64,000 bases of DNA from Shinisaurus crocodilurus (lineage: Eukaryota; Chordata; Lepidosauria; Squamata; Shinisauridae), in NCBI GenBank assembly GCA_021292165.1, contig CM037881.1:2232001-2296000 (forward strand), read 5' to 3'. Positions 12,841-24,800 of the stretch are shown here, piece by piece (the first letter of the stretch is position 1; every line of letters starts with the position of its first letter). Under the pieces are notes generated by a model that was not told the origin of the DNA, searched no databases, and saw nothing but the letters and a program-made list of their open reading frames with translations. The translations under genes were made by a program, and so were the position numbers.

Positions 12841-13971
12841 GTCGCACCCTGCCCTACCAGCATCCTGCAATCGCCACAGAGATCCCCCGCCCGCCCGCCC
12901 GCCTAGCAATTAGACTTCAGAAAAGCCTTGGTTTCAATTAGAGGCTTTCTTCAAGCCCAATTGCTCTGGATGAGACCAGTAAACGTGCCCACCACTGGCA
13001 CGCAGCCCTGCAAGATCAGCTATGAGGGAATGCGATCCTGGAGCTGACAAAAGGTTCTCCACCCCTGGGTTTGGAGCATGCCTTCCGCCTTCACGCCACA
13101 TCCTCTGAACCTTCAAATATTAAACCTAGGCAAGGTTTAACAGGTTCTCTTTTGACAGCCGAAGCAGAAGGCATAAAGAGAAGACCAATTTCCTCCTACT
13201 GTGCTTCTTAATAGGGCAGAAGAACTAACAGACCCTCCACAGAGAGCCGGTTCCATTGACGAGCGATATTATTGTCTTCCCAAGATGTTTAATGCACCTA
13301 ATAATAGAACCACTTGGCAAGTGTTCAGGAATGCAGGCACTCAGGAATAGCCGCTGCCACTGCAGATCAACAAACTGTGTGGAGTGCGCCATCATCATCA
13401 TCATCATCATCACACTTCAGTCGCATGCATGTATTTCGAGTGTGTCGTGCTAGTGCCTGTGTTGACACACAAGTAATGGGCACAATTCTGATGAGACACG
13501 GGTGGGTCTTTGTGCAATTCCGAATTGCTGTTCTCTAGAGTTCTGGGGTCTGAGTAGGAGCCAAAGGGGCTCGTCCTTTTGCGAGGGCCTGGCGATTAGC
13601 TCTCACGAGGCTTCCAGAAGCTGCAGGAAGGAAAAACATATTGTCACTCTCGCTGTAGCACTTCGCTCATACTTATGTGCCCAATTCTAGAAGAAGACAT
13701 CAGTGCCAGTAGGACCCATAGTCCAAGCTACTGTTTTCCTCTTTATCGTTTATTGCAAAGTCTTTATCATTTATTTCACAGAGTGACAGAAGAAAATGCT
13801 CAGAACCAGTCCTTCCCTTCACAAATAGCCCATGCACCTAACACGTAGCTATAATGCAATATTCTGTCTTCTTGATACCTTGCAGGTCACTGGAACTGGG
13901 GGCGAAAGGAGTTTAGAATGCTAGCCAGTGGCTTTAAAACTCTGTAAAATGGCTCCTAAAAGGGAATTATT

Positions 13972-14662
13972 CAGGGATGGGGACTCGGACTCCAGGACTC
14001 GACTCGTGAGTCGGACTGAGTCCCCCCTCTGACTCGACTCGGACTCGAGTCCCAATATTTTTAATGGGACTCGAGACTCGAGACGGGACTCGAGACCAAG
14101 GACTCTTCAACATCCCCGGGCTGTGCCAGAAGGAGTGGAGAGAAGTGTGATTGCCAGCGAAGATTTTATTTTTTTAAATCATTTTCCTAAAATGCAACCT
14201 TTCAGACATTTTGGGTTTGGCTGCCTCTGCCTGCCTGTTTGGGGTTCCCAGCCTCCTCTGCCTGCCTGGTCTCTTCTTAACCAGTTCCACAGTTTGAATT
14301 GTCCAACACAAACGCCTCTGCCTGCCTGCTTTGGGGTTCCCTGCTTCCTCTGCCTGCCTGGTTATTTTTATTTTGGGTTTGTCTGCCTGGTCTGTTCTTG
14401 CCAAAATCAGTTGCAGAGTTTTGAAATAAAAAGGCACACTTGTGCCTAGAATTTATTTAAGCCACACATCTGAAGTAGCCTTGTTTTGTTGGGAAAAACC
14501 CCCATTGATTTTAATAGGGACTCGTGGAGTCAGCTTTGGGAGTGACTCGTGACTCGTGAGTCACCATTTTGGACCAAGGACTCGGACTCGGACTCGAGAC
14601 TCGGGTCCAAAGACTCGTGACTCGACTCGTGACTCGAGACCAAGGACTCTTCAACATCCCTG
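13972..14662 (+). mobile_element. hAT element of the GACTCG-rich family, non-coding copy
   Basis: Begins CAGGGATGGGGACTCGG and ends CTTCAACATCCCTG, with a perfect 8-bp duplication GAATTATT at 13964-13971 and 14663-14670. The ends are arrays of GACTCG/CGAGTC words. The middle shares unique sequence with the copy at 33061-33972 in the other orientation but lacks its transposase segment. Confidence 0.93.
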
Positions 14663-14912
14663 GAATTATTATAGCGTAAGCTCCATTCCCTCGACTATAG
14701 CCCCATTTGCAAAGACACGCAGAAGGACTGGCTGTAAAATGGAGAGAGAGATCTGGGTTCCTTGAAGAGACCAGGGTCTAGGAACCTGTTCTTGTCCCTC
14801 CCCCTCCTCTCCCACGAGTGTTTTGGGCCGCGGGGAGTTTGCCAAAGGAGGCTGTGCAACAGATCACACAAGCAAAAGCCGCAAAATGTTGTTCTGCATG
14901 GATCCCTTATAA

Positions 14913-15052
14913 CAGTGTTGTGTTCTCCAACCTTGGGTCCCCAGATGTTTTTGGCCTACAACTCCCAGCATGCCCCAGCCAGCAAAGCTGGCTGGGGCAT
15001 GCTGGGAGTTGTAGGCCAAAAACATCTGGGGACCCAAGGTTGGAGAACACTG
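14913..15052. mobile_element. Foldback hAT-type MITE (complete)
   Basis: A 140-bp near-perfect palindrome: CTCCAACCTTGGGTCCCCAG ... CCAGCCAGC and its complement, with almost no loop. It is flanked by an exact 8-bp duplication CCTTATAA (14905-14912 and 15053-15060). Many partial copies occur in the window (about 5270, 15650, 44937, 61828). Confidence 0.92.
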
Positions 15053-15059
15053 CCTTATA

Positions 15060-15720
15060 ATATATACATTTAAAATCCATATACGCTGCCTTTTGACTCA
15101 CCAGCCCACAAGGTGGTTTACAACACAATTTTGAAAAACATAATGAAAAAATAGCATAAATAAATCAATAGTCAGCACAGCACCACAACCCCTCAAAAAT
15201 AGCAATTAATAACCTACAAAAACCAGTAAGCAACACTGCAAAGCCCTGTATGCAACATCTGGGAAAAGAATGATTTTTACTTGCCCTCTCAAAGCTGGCA
15301 GGAAGGGATGGAGTACAGCAAGCCTTTGGGGGAAAGGAATTCCACAGCCTTGGTGCCACTACTGAAAGGGCCCTGCCCACTGCACTTTCAATGGCATGGG
15401 AAACAGAGTAGGGTTTCTGCACATGACCCAATTGTACAGGTAGCTTTATATGGAAGAAAGTGGTTCTTGATGTATCGTGGCCCTAGACCATTTAGGGCTT
15501 CAAGCTCAAAACCAGCACTGAATTGTGCCTGGAATTCAACTGGAAATCATTGCAGATGGCTCCAAATCAGAGTTGTATGTTCTGAATGGCCTGGCTCTGT
15601 GAGCTGCCAGCCACATTCTGGAAGAGTTGGGTGTTCTGGAGCACAGCACAGCTGGCTGGGGCATGCTAGTTGTAGGCCAAAAACATCTGGGGACCCAAGG
15701 TTGGAGAACACTGGTTTAGA
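15060..15720. repeat. Old LINE-like repeat and half foldback element
   Basis: A minus-strand LINE-like 3' region (ATGAC...GCCCTTTCAGTAGTGGCACC sense, similar in style to 54830-55700) runs to about 15640, then a half copy of the foldback MITE at about 15650-15715. No host exon. Confidence 0.5.
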
Positions 15721-15759
15721 TCGACAGTGACCAGTCTCCACTGCAGGGGTGGTGGGCTG

Positions 15760-17805
15760 GTGGGCCCATAAAGGTGGTCTGCCCCCAAACGTATGGAATC
15801 TGAGGAATTCCTGAATGCTCTTCAGGAGTTTCCAGTTAACGTTGCTGGTGCTCCTGTCAAGGACCTAATCTCTCTTGGTATAGTGGCATGATCTCTTCCT
15901 AGCGTCCAGAAGTGTTGAGCCAACTAGCTCCTTCGTTTACTGGGACCTACACAGTATGAAACTTGCAGAACGACTGGAACGCGGATGGTGCAAATCTCAT
16001 AGTGAATATAACTGAGCACAAGTTGAGAGCACATTATTGTGCCAGTGGTGGCGGTGAAGCGGTTGTATTCCTCTGCCTCCATGGCTCCATTGAGTAACCA
16101 TCCAGCAGAGTTTTCCAAGTGGTGAACAGGTTGTTGAAATCAGACTTAGATTGGGATAAGGTGGAACTCTTGGAGGCCTGCTGTGACAGGTTTGCAAGGT
16201 ACTTGGAGGATAAAGTCGGTCATATCTGCACTGAACTTGGTAAGAGTTCTAGTGGAGGTGTTCAGAGCTGTCTAGTAGGGTTCTTTGGGATCACTTTCAG
16301 TTAATGAGGCCTAAGGATATAGACAAAGTGCTTGGAGGAATGTGTCCCAAGGATCTACATTCTTGATCCTTGCCCATCTTGGCTATTAACAATTAGCTGA
16401 GGGTGTGTGGGTGTTGAGTGGCTGGGTCCAAGAGGTACTTAACACCTTTTTGAGAGAAGTGGTGGTAGTCGCCTTGAAAGAGATGGTTGTGCATCCACTC
16501 TTTAAGAAACCCTGGCAGATTTTAACAACTATTGCCCAGTCTCTAGTATTTCCTCCTTGGGCAAGATCTTAGAGAGGGTGGTGGTGTTTCAACTCCAGAT
16601 GCTTTTTGGAGGAAGCAGATTATCTATCCCCATTTCAAACTGGCTTCAGGCCTGGGTTTGGTACTGAAATAGTATTGTTCACCTTTGCCCAGAGTCCAAC
16701 AAGGAGTGCAACCCTATCGATATTCCCTGATCTCTCAGCAGCTTTTGATACCATTAACCTGTGGGTTGAGTGTTGGAGACAGGGTGATACAGTGTTCTAC
16801 TACCTGTACACTCAGTTTCAGAAAATGGCTGGGGGGGGATGCCCAATCCCACAGTATTTGAGTTGTGGGGTCCTGCAAAGTTCCATCTTATTCCCCATAT
16901 TCTTTAACACCTGTATGAAGCTGCTGGGTGAGGACATCTGGGGATTTGGAGTGAGGTGCCATCAATATCCTGATGACACCTAGTTCTATCTCTCCTTTTC
17001 ATCTGGTGCAGGTACTGAACCAGTGTCTGTAATTGGTAATGGGCTGAATGACAGCCAGTAAACTGAAGCAGAATCCCAACAAGCGAGAGGCACTGCAGAT
17101 ACCGTAAGTGGTTCTCACGTCCAGAAATTGGGTGTGCAGCCAAGTGAAATCATATTAAAGCAGTTGTGAAGAGCTGCTACCTATTTGCTTCCAAGCCAAT
17201 TCAAGGTGCTGGTGATTACCTTTAAATTCCTAAAGTGTGGAACCCCAATATCTGCAGCCACAGAAGCACCTCTCCCTATACCAGCCTGCCCATGACTTAA
17301 AATCATCAGGGGAGGCTCTTCTTTCATTACCTCAAGTACAATATAAATCAACGAGAGATCTTTCTTGGTTGTGGTGCTTCAACTACGGAATACCCTCCCC
17401 ACAGAGGTGTGACTGGTGCCAAAACTGCAGTTGTTTTGGTGCCAGCTCAAACCTTTCTGTCTACTCAGGCATTTTCATTTGTTGGTTTTGTCTGTTCTAT
17501 TGGATTTGCTGCCTTCTTTGTTTTGATGATGTGCTTTTTTATTGCATCATGTCGTATTTTATTTGCACAGTGCCCTGGTAGGCCTGTGGCTCATGCTGGC
17601 TCAGCTTGTCTGAGCGTGGAAAGCTAAGCAGGGTCAGGCCTGGTTGTTACTTGGATGGGAGACCCCTCCTCTAGTTTCCTGCATTGAGCAGGGGGTTGGA
17701 CTCGATAGCCTTGTAGGCTCCTTCCAACTCTGTGATCTATGAAATCTATGAAATCTGCAAGGATGAAGGCTGGTTTAGAAATGTTTGTATAAATAAATAA
17801 ATACA
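15760..17805 (+). pseudogene. L2-like LINE, decayed, with nested 5S-derived SINE
   Basis: Translated pieces match an L2/CR1-group RT: YLSPFQTGFRPGFGTE, FPDLSAAFDTI, CGVLQSSILFPIFFN, GFGVRCHQYPDDT (YADD decayed to YPDD). Stops and frameshifts are frequent. The 3' UTR is split by a SINE at 17582-17757, and its end TAAATAAATAAATAC follows. Confidence 0.8.
17582..17757 (+). mobile_element. 5S rRNA-derived SINE with CR1 tail, copy 1
   Basis: The 5' part (GCCTGTGGCTC..., GTCTGAGCGTGGAAAGC, TAAGCAGGGTCAGGCCTGGT, TACTTGGATGGGAGAC) follows vertebrate 5S rRNA including its internal promoter region. The 3' part (GCATTGAGCAGGGGGTTGGA ... CCTTCCAACTC, CTATGAAAT repeats) is a CR1 tail. Other copies are at 25315, 28374 and 36728. 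Confidence 0.9.
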
Positions 17806-18331
17806 TTCTTGGGAATCCCTAATATATCCACCACCTATTTAAGGTGATGTGGCCAGGTCACTTCACAACAAGAGCTTCCACTCTTAATTTGCAAATTCCT
17901 GAATTGGTTTAAAAAACAGATTCTGATCCCATGGGTTGGGCTTCACTGGGACTATTTTACCCTCCTGTACTTTCAAACTGATTCATGTGCAGATGGCTTT
18001 TCTTTCCCCCACTGAGTCACACCACAGCCAACTCCCACATATCTAGCATTAGGAGGCAGAACGTCCTAGCAGCCCTGAGCCCAAGGCCTCACACTTGAAA
18101 CTACCTGGATTTGCACTACTTCGTGGTGTAAGAAGGACTCCAGCCGGCCTTTTGAAGCAGATGAGCTATGGTTGAGATGCTGCAGCCGCCCTCACACCCT
18201 GTAAGGAAAACCAGCATGCTGGATACATCCGCCACCACCTCCCAGCACACACAGCCGTGTTTCCTTCTGAAGGCACAAAGAGTACTTACTTACACAGGGT
18301 GACGTGTGCCCATGTTAGAAGTGCCCTCACG
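17806..18331. other. Region downstream of POPDC2; nothing further recognised
   Basis: Expected to hold the POPDC2 3' UTR, but no minus-strand AATAAA is visible. No repeat family was recognised. Confidence 0.4.
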
Positions 18332-18817
18332 TCACTTCATATATTCCCCTTCGCTCACATAGTCCATAAAAGACCCTGTCAACTCAGCAAAATCTTCCAA
18401 TACAAGACTGGTAGACTCCTCACCGGACAGGTCACTGTCGGGCCGAGGTATCCTGGGATGGGCAGGAGCAGCCACCGTGCCAGGGGCCGCCGTGGGAGCT
18501 GTCTGGACAAACGTGGGAGACTGGGATAATAAAGGCACGGGTGGCGGCTCCTCACATTCCTTTGGCTCTTTCTCCACCTCTGTGTCGGAAGAAGAGGCAG
18601 GTCCTAGAACATGATAGAGGCTGGGCAGGCGGATGTCAAATCGCAAACCAAACTTAGCAAAGAGCTTCTCATTCAGGGCATACAACTTCTCGGAGATGTC
18701 GTAGCCAAGGAGGACCGAGAAGAGGCGGGCAATGTAGCGCTCCTTTGCCAGAAGCAAGTAGAGCTTCTTCCTTTGCCAAGTAATGAAACTGCAGTCGGTC
18801 TCTGCTGTCAGTGTTAC
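18332..18817 (-). CDS. POPDC2: POPDC2 coding exon 3 (terminal)
   Basis: Begins after the acceptor TTGGCAG with Val-Thr-Leu-Thr. It contains the end of the Popeye domain (KERYIARLFSVLLGYDIS, then KFGLRFDIRLPSLYHVLG). A low-complexity Pro/Ala/Glu linker and the acidic EESTSLVLEDFAEL region follow, with a TGA after MK. No AATAAA was found on the minus strand in the 500 bases below the stop, so the 3' end is open. Confidence 0.93.
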   Translation of the reverse strand, partial: VTLTAETDCSFITWQRKKLYLLLAKERYIARLFSVLLGYDISEKLYALNEKLFAKFGLRFDIRLPSLYHVLGPASSSDTEVEKEPKECEEPPPVPLLSQSPTFVQTAPTAAPGTVAAPAHPRIPRPDSDLSGEESTSLVLEDFAELTGSFMDYVSEGEYMK

Positions 18818-21800
18818 CTGCCAAGGGAAGAAGAGGAGAATGGTGACCAGCTCAGACATTGGTACTTTAGTCTAATAAAGCCATCGTGCCGCGTGAAGTT
18901 CCATTGTGATACCAGATTCATGAGGGACAATTCATGCAGTCTTTAAATCTCCATTTACTGTTTGTGTGAGATTATAATGTCTTTGAAAAAGAGATTTTTT
19001 TAATACATGTGCCTGAAAAGGTTTTGGGAGAAATACTGTACATCATATAAGCCAGCCTTCCCCAACCTGGTACCCGTCAGATGTGTTGGACTGCAATGTC
19101 ATGGCTGGCTGGGGGATGCTGGGAGTTTCAGTCCAACACACCTGTAGGGCACCAGTTTGGAGAGGCTGGTATAAGCAGACCTTTCTCAATTTGCTAATCC
19201 TTTAGAGAGGCTTAGTATAAAGTTCTCCTCCAAAATGTACTTATGTGACACATTTTCTTTAGTCTTTGAGGAGTCACATACAATTGAAAATGTAATGCTA
19301 ATAACACAGGCCTATATCATGTTTGGTGATCCTGTCTGAAAATTCAGAGTTAATTGATACAGGTGACCCAGATCTTGTATCAGGGGAAAGTTCTTTTAAA
19401 TGTTTTTTTAGGGAATTTTATTTATTTATTTATTTATTTATTATATTTATACCCCGCCTTTTTTCCTGGAAGGAACCCAAGGCGGCTTACATAATAATAA
19501 TCCTCCTCCTTTCCATTTTATCCTCACAACAACCACCCTGTGAGGTAGGTTAGGCTGAGAGGCAGTGACTGGCCCAAAGTCACCCAGTGGGTTTCATGGC
19601 CGAGCGAGGACTAGAACCCGGATCTCCCGAGTCCCAGTCCAACACTCTCACCACTACGCCACACTGGCTCTGTAATGGTTAATATTTGATGACAACAATT
19701 TCCTTAAACTATTTGGAAGGGGATTCTCTAAAGATTTGTAAATCACACTGTAGCAACAAAAATCACACTGAAAAACTGCCTCTCTTTGTACAGTGACGGT
19801 GCACTTTCAAAGGACTTTTGAAACTGTAAGTATGCATGAACTGTCAGACAGTTTGTTGGAGAAACAGACAGATTAGACTGATTTTCTTATGAAGTGGCAT
19901 CCTTTTATTGCATACTGAAATCAACAATATAATAACTAGACTGGAACTTTGTATTTATGTAATTCTAAATTATTTTATTTAATAATAAAGAAGAAATAAA
20001 AGCTGGGCCATAAAGGAAGTTCCTTGATGCCTCAAGAATATGTCCTCCATGACTTTTGAATGGAAAGTTAAGGAATGGAAATAGTTTAAACAAGTTTATT
20101 GGTTTGGATTTGAACTCTTAGGCCCAAGCTAGACATTAACTATTGCATGAATAGTTGTTGTTTTTAACAAAGTGAGCCTCAAACTATTTGCCTCCCACTG
20201 CAGTCCAGGTTTTGCCTCCAGACTGGGGATGCAGCACCTGCTATTTGCATTGAAAGGAAAACCCACCTTCCAATGGAAATGGCAGGTGTGTGTCCCCAAT
20301 CCAGATTAAGACTGCAGCAGGACCGCCCATCAGGAGCCCTATCTGGATTGGAACCCACCCATCCCCGCCTGCTATGTACTTTTAAAAATCAATTTATGCA
20401 ATTGCTAATTGCATGATTTGTTTCACATCTACATTGGCCCTAAGAGAGGCAGGCAGGGAACAGAGTTTTAGCACGAGTTAGCTGAAAGTGGAGTACAGCC
20501 TTGGGGGCTGAAGCACTGGCTCTCTGAAAATCTGATACATGGTTAGCAGCTATACAATTTGCTTATAGGAGTGCATTTGCTTCTGCTATGTTCTGCTGGG
20601 AATAAAACAAATATTACAAATATTACAAATATGCTACTATAAGATGCCAATGCTCTCCAATACAAAGGAAATAGCACGGTCCATGGATTTTACCACTCAA
20701 GGAGGTAGAACATACGTAACAATATCATCTGAAATAATTAACATCAGAGCTGCCTCTATTTTTGCAGAAGGTTTGTAAGTTTTTAAAAATCTGACAAGAG
20801 AGAAAAAGCTTTTGTTTTCCTAGTTCTTGTGCAACTTGGCTATTTGAATATATGCCACATTTCATTCTCAGGGGTGGGTAAATGAGACACGGGCATGTGG
20901 CTGATGGCAAGAGTTGGGCCAGAATATTCTGGGGGCCTCCCTGCATCCAGGGTCTCCTTGGCCAAGGATCAAGGAATGAATGATGCAGCGGACGAGCGAC
21001 ACAGCATGTCCTTGAGTTTGGTATTTAATGCCGCAACCTTGCAGGCAGCTGCTTTGGTCTCATTACACAGGGGAGTCCGAATAAGAGAGGTTTCCCAAAA
21101 GCAGGTTTTGGCGGCAGACTTCAGGGAACAGAAAGCCAGTTTACAAGCAGCATGTTCCAGCCAGAGAGCTTGATAAATTTATGGTAAGTTAATGTAAGTT
21201 TATTCCAATGAAACAAAAATTAATTGTTGCTGTTTTCTACAGAAGATGCAGTCAAACCTAATAAGGAAAAGAAATCACTTCTCAGGTATTGCCACATGTC
21301 CTTGTCTATGCATGTGTAGTGATACACACAGGTACCCATTACCCAAGTGATACATGTTGTCATCTTCAACCAATAACTATGGTGCACCACGGCAAAAACC
21401 TGGATTTTCTATGAGGGGGAATTAGAAACAAGAAAAGGAGCCAGTTTAGAGTTATTGAATATTTGCTTTATTACAAATTAGACAAAATAGATATACGTAT
21501 AAGCCCCATTCGGATTGGATCCGCAGTAATTTGGTTATATCTATGAGGGGGTGGAGGAAATATGATAACTGGGAGAGATGAAGCCGCCTGTGAGAGATAT
21601 GTGAAGGCAGGAGAAAGGAGAAGCTAATGCCAAGTAAAGAGGGCAATAGAAACCAGGGAGCCAAGCTGAGTTAGAGAAAGTAGTCAGAATAACACTTCGC
21701 CAACTTGCTTGGAGGTTTAGAGAAGCAGGAAAGGAAACTGAATTAGAGAGAGCCATCAAATATAGCCAGCGTACAGTATTCGCCTCTGCTCAGTATTCCA

Positions 21801-24800
21801 ATTTCAGACAAAACAGAGATTTTGCAGCCAAGATGCTTTTTTGGCTTGCCCTCTTGGTAACACAGCATAGGAAGAGAAGATCTACTGTGTTTGTTTTCTC
21901 GATACACCATCAATCTTGACAAATAATCTCAAAATCTGAGGAAATTTCGGCCAGTCCACACTGTGAAGGCCAAATTGGACATGTGACAAGCAGTCACATG
22001 TATCTTTTCCCCCAAGGTTTTTAAAATCAAATCTCCTGAGGGGGGGAGGGGGATTGAGGTGCTTTTCCCCCACAGGAAAAATCCAGGTGTTCTTTTCCTC
22101 CATATTTATTTATTTATTTATTTTTAGTACAAAGGGTTTTTTAGCAGCCTCTCCACCACCCAAACCTTTCCAATGCTGTTTTTGGTTTTGTTTGTTTGTT
22201 TGTTTTTAAAAAAAACAACACATTGTGGGGGGTAGAGAAGAGCAACATGACTTTGTGTCATAATAAACAAACATGTCGAGTTTGGACCTAAGCCAAAGAA
22301 CCATAGCAAATGTGAACAAATACACAGGTCTCTACAAAAGCTGGTCCTAACAGAATTTGTCGAAGGCGAGCACCAAGAAGCTAGCTAAGATCTATGCCTT
22401 GAAGATGTTAGTCTCAGAGGCAGCTGGTGACACTCCATGCAGGAATAAATATTTACCATTTCCCACAGCCTACCACATAAAGCTTCCTGCAAAACACCAC
22501 AATACAACTGAGTACAGTGAACCTTCCGTCTCACAGCATGGACCTTGTTCCATAGAACAAACCCCTGCAGTGTTGCCTCCTTGTTGAAATTCTGATGTGG
22601 CATTCTTAAAAGGATCTCAGAAAAAGATTTCAGATTTCGTATGACACCTTTCATTCAAAAATTAGTATATTGTACCTGGGGCATCAGAGGGATAGTGTTT
22701 TACTGGGCTTTTGAACAGGACAAAACTGGATTAAAGCCCAATATTCCAGTGTGTGGTTCTGTCTAATGTTAAAATTACTGTTACATTAATTTCATGTAAG
22801 TTGTACAGGCAGTCCCCAGGTTACGAACGAGTTCCATTCTTAAGAATGTCTTTAAGTCGAATTTGTATGTAAGTCGGAACAGCATAGCGTTCTGTACGTT
22901 AAAATCGGCATTGACGCAAATTGCATAAATTACGCAAATAGAATAGTATACTGCACTATGTACTCTACGTAAACGACGTAGCGCCGGGGAACCCAGAAGT
23001 CCGTTCTTAAGTATGGGTTGTCTGTAAGTCAGACGTTCTTAACTCGGGGACTGCCTGTACAGTAATAAAGATGATATTATCCCTAGCTTTCCTCTGAAAT
23101 GCCTCTGTCATTTCCAACCTCCACAGATGAGAATATGAGGCTCAATGGAAGCAAAAGCAAGCCAGGATTAAACCCTGGGCACCTCAGCTTTGAATTCTAT
23201 TCCTTGGCTTTGCCTATTTCTAGTTCCTCTGGCTTGATCCAAAGAGCTACTTTAGGCACACTTGGAGTTTTCACTGCTTTTTCTTAGAACAGAGAACCCC
23301 CCTGTTATTATCACAAACTGCTTTTGAAAATCTCCTCACTTTCAAAAGCAGGTTGCTGTGTGGTACTGGTGCGGGTGGGGAAGTGTTACTGTTCAAGAAA
23401 CAGAAGCACAAAGATATTTTGCGGACACAGAACTACTTGAGTAGTTCTTTGGTCCCCAGCCTCTATTATATGTTTCCAAACAGAAAGGTAACCCACCCAC
23501 CCCCGGGGGGGGGAATCAAAGATAGATAAAACTGCCAGGAAATTATATTTTGCAAGATTTACCTGAAATGTTCCCTCTTCAGAAGGCCTTAGTGATTCCC
23601 ACTCTGGGGAATCCAGGAATTGGTATGGGAAGACATAATGTAGAAATTGTTCATCCTGGCTTACTCTAACCCTACAGAGGGGGGAGAAAAACAAACAAAC
23701 TTTAAACGGATTTTATTTTATTTCTTTTAAAACTGCATGCCCTGCTTTTTGAGTAATATTTTTTCAAGTTGGCTTACTACAGAGAAGGTCCTTTCCCCAA
23801 TTACCAACCACCTGACCTAGGCCAGATCTACACCTAAGGTTTATTGCAGTCCTGTATCGCTGCCGTCACTTGCGGGGCACACGACGCACGCAGATGGACT
23901 ATTTATAAACGTCACTTCCACCTCCTTGAAAGGTTTCATCAACGTTGCCTCCGGAAAATCCTGCAAATTACTTGGGAAGACAGGCGAACAAATGTCAGTG
24001 TACTGGAAGAAGCAAAGACTACTAGCATTGAAAAAATGATCCTTCAACGCCAACTTCAGTGGACCGGTCATGTTGTTCGAATGCCTGACTGCCGTCTCCC
24101 AAAGCAGTTACTTTGCTCCCAACTCAAGGATGGAAAGCGGAATATCGGTGGTCAATATAAGAGGTTTAAAGATGTTCATAAGGCTAATCTAAAAAAATGC
24201 AATATAAACATCGAAAACTGGGAAGCTCTGGCCCATGAATCATCTAAATGGAGGTTGGCCTTTCACAAAGGTTCCATGGACTTTGAAGAAGCCCGAGTGC
24301 AAGGTGAAAGGGAGAAACGTGCTAAGCGAAAAGCACGTCAAATGAATCCTTTACAGGACCATCTTCTATCTGGTAACCTGTGTCCTCACTGTGGGAAGCT
24401 GTGTGGATCTAGAATTGGCCTCCACAGTCACTTACGGACCCATCGCTAGAGTCTACACAATCTTCTTTAGAATTTCCTCCTTTTATCCCGGAAGACAATC
24501 TTACTCGGTCACGAGTGATCGCCTGATGATGGTGCATGCCAGACACCAGTATGTGCTTCTGATAACTGGCTGTCCATAAGCATAGTTATACCTTGGTTCT
24601 TAGTCACCTGTGCCCGATCATAACTGGAAATCATCTGTCAAATATGCAACTTAAAGGGATTATCTAAAAGCTAACATAAGCAGGGGCCATGTGCAAGGAA
24701 ATATTGCTAGCAATCTAGGGTAAATTCTAGATGGGCTACTATTCAGAAAGTAGTGGAAATAAGAGAAGTTAATTTACTAATGGATTCTTTAGTAGATATG

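Noticed and set aside
13391..13411. (ATC)n tract as a CRISPR-like or functional repeat
   Set aside because: A simple microsatellite with no spacers.
16606..16983. PLA1A exon candidate left of POPDC2
   Set aside because: The translation is LINE reverse transcriptase (DLSAAFDTI, CHQYPDDT).
17615..17680. A genuine 5S rRNA gene
   Set aside because: Only the 5' and central parts match, with several changes, and a CR1 tail replaces the 3' end. It is a SINE.
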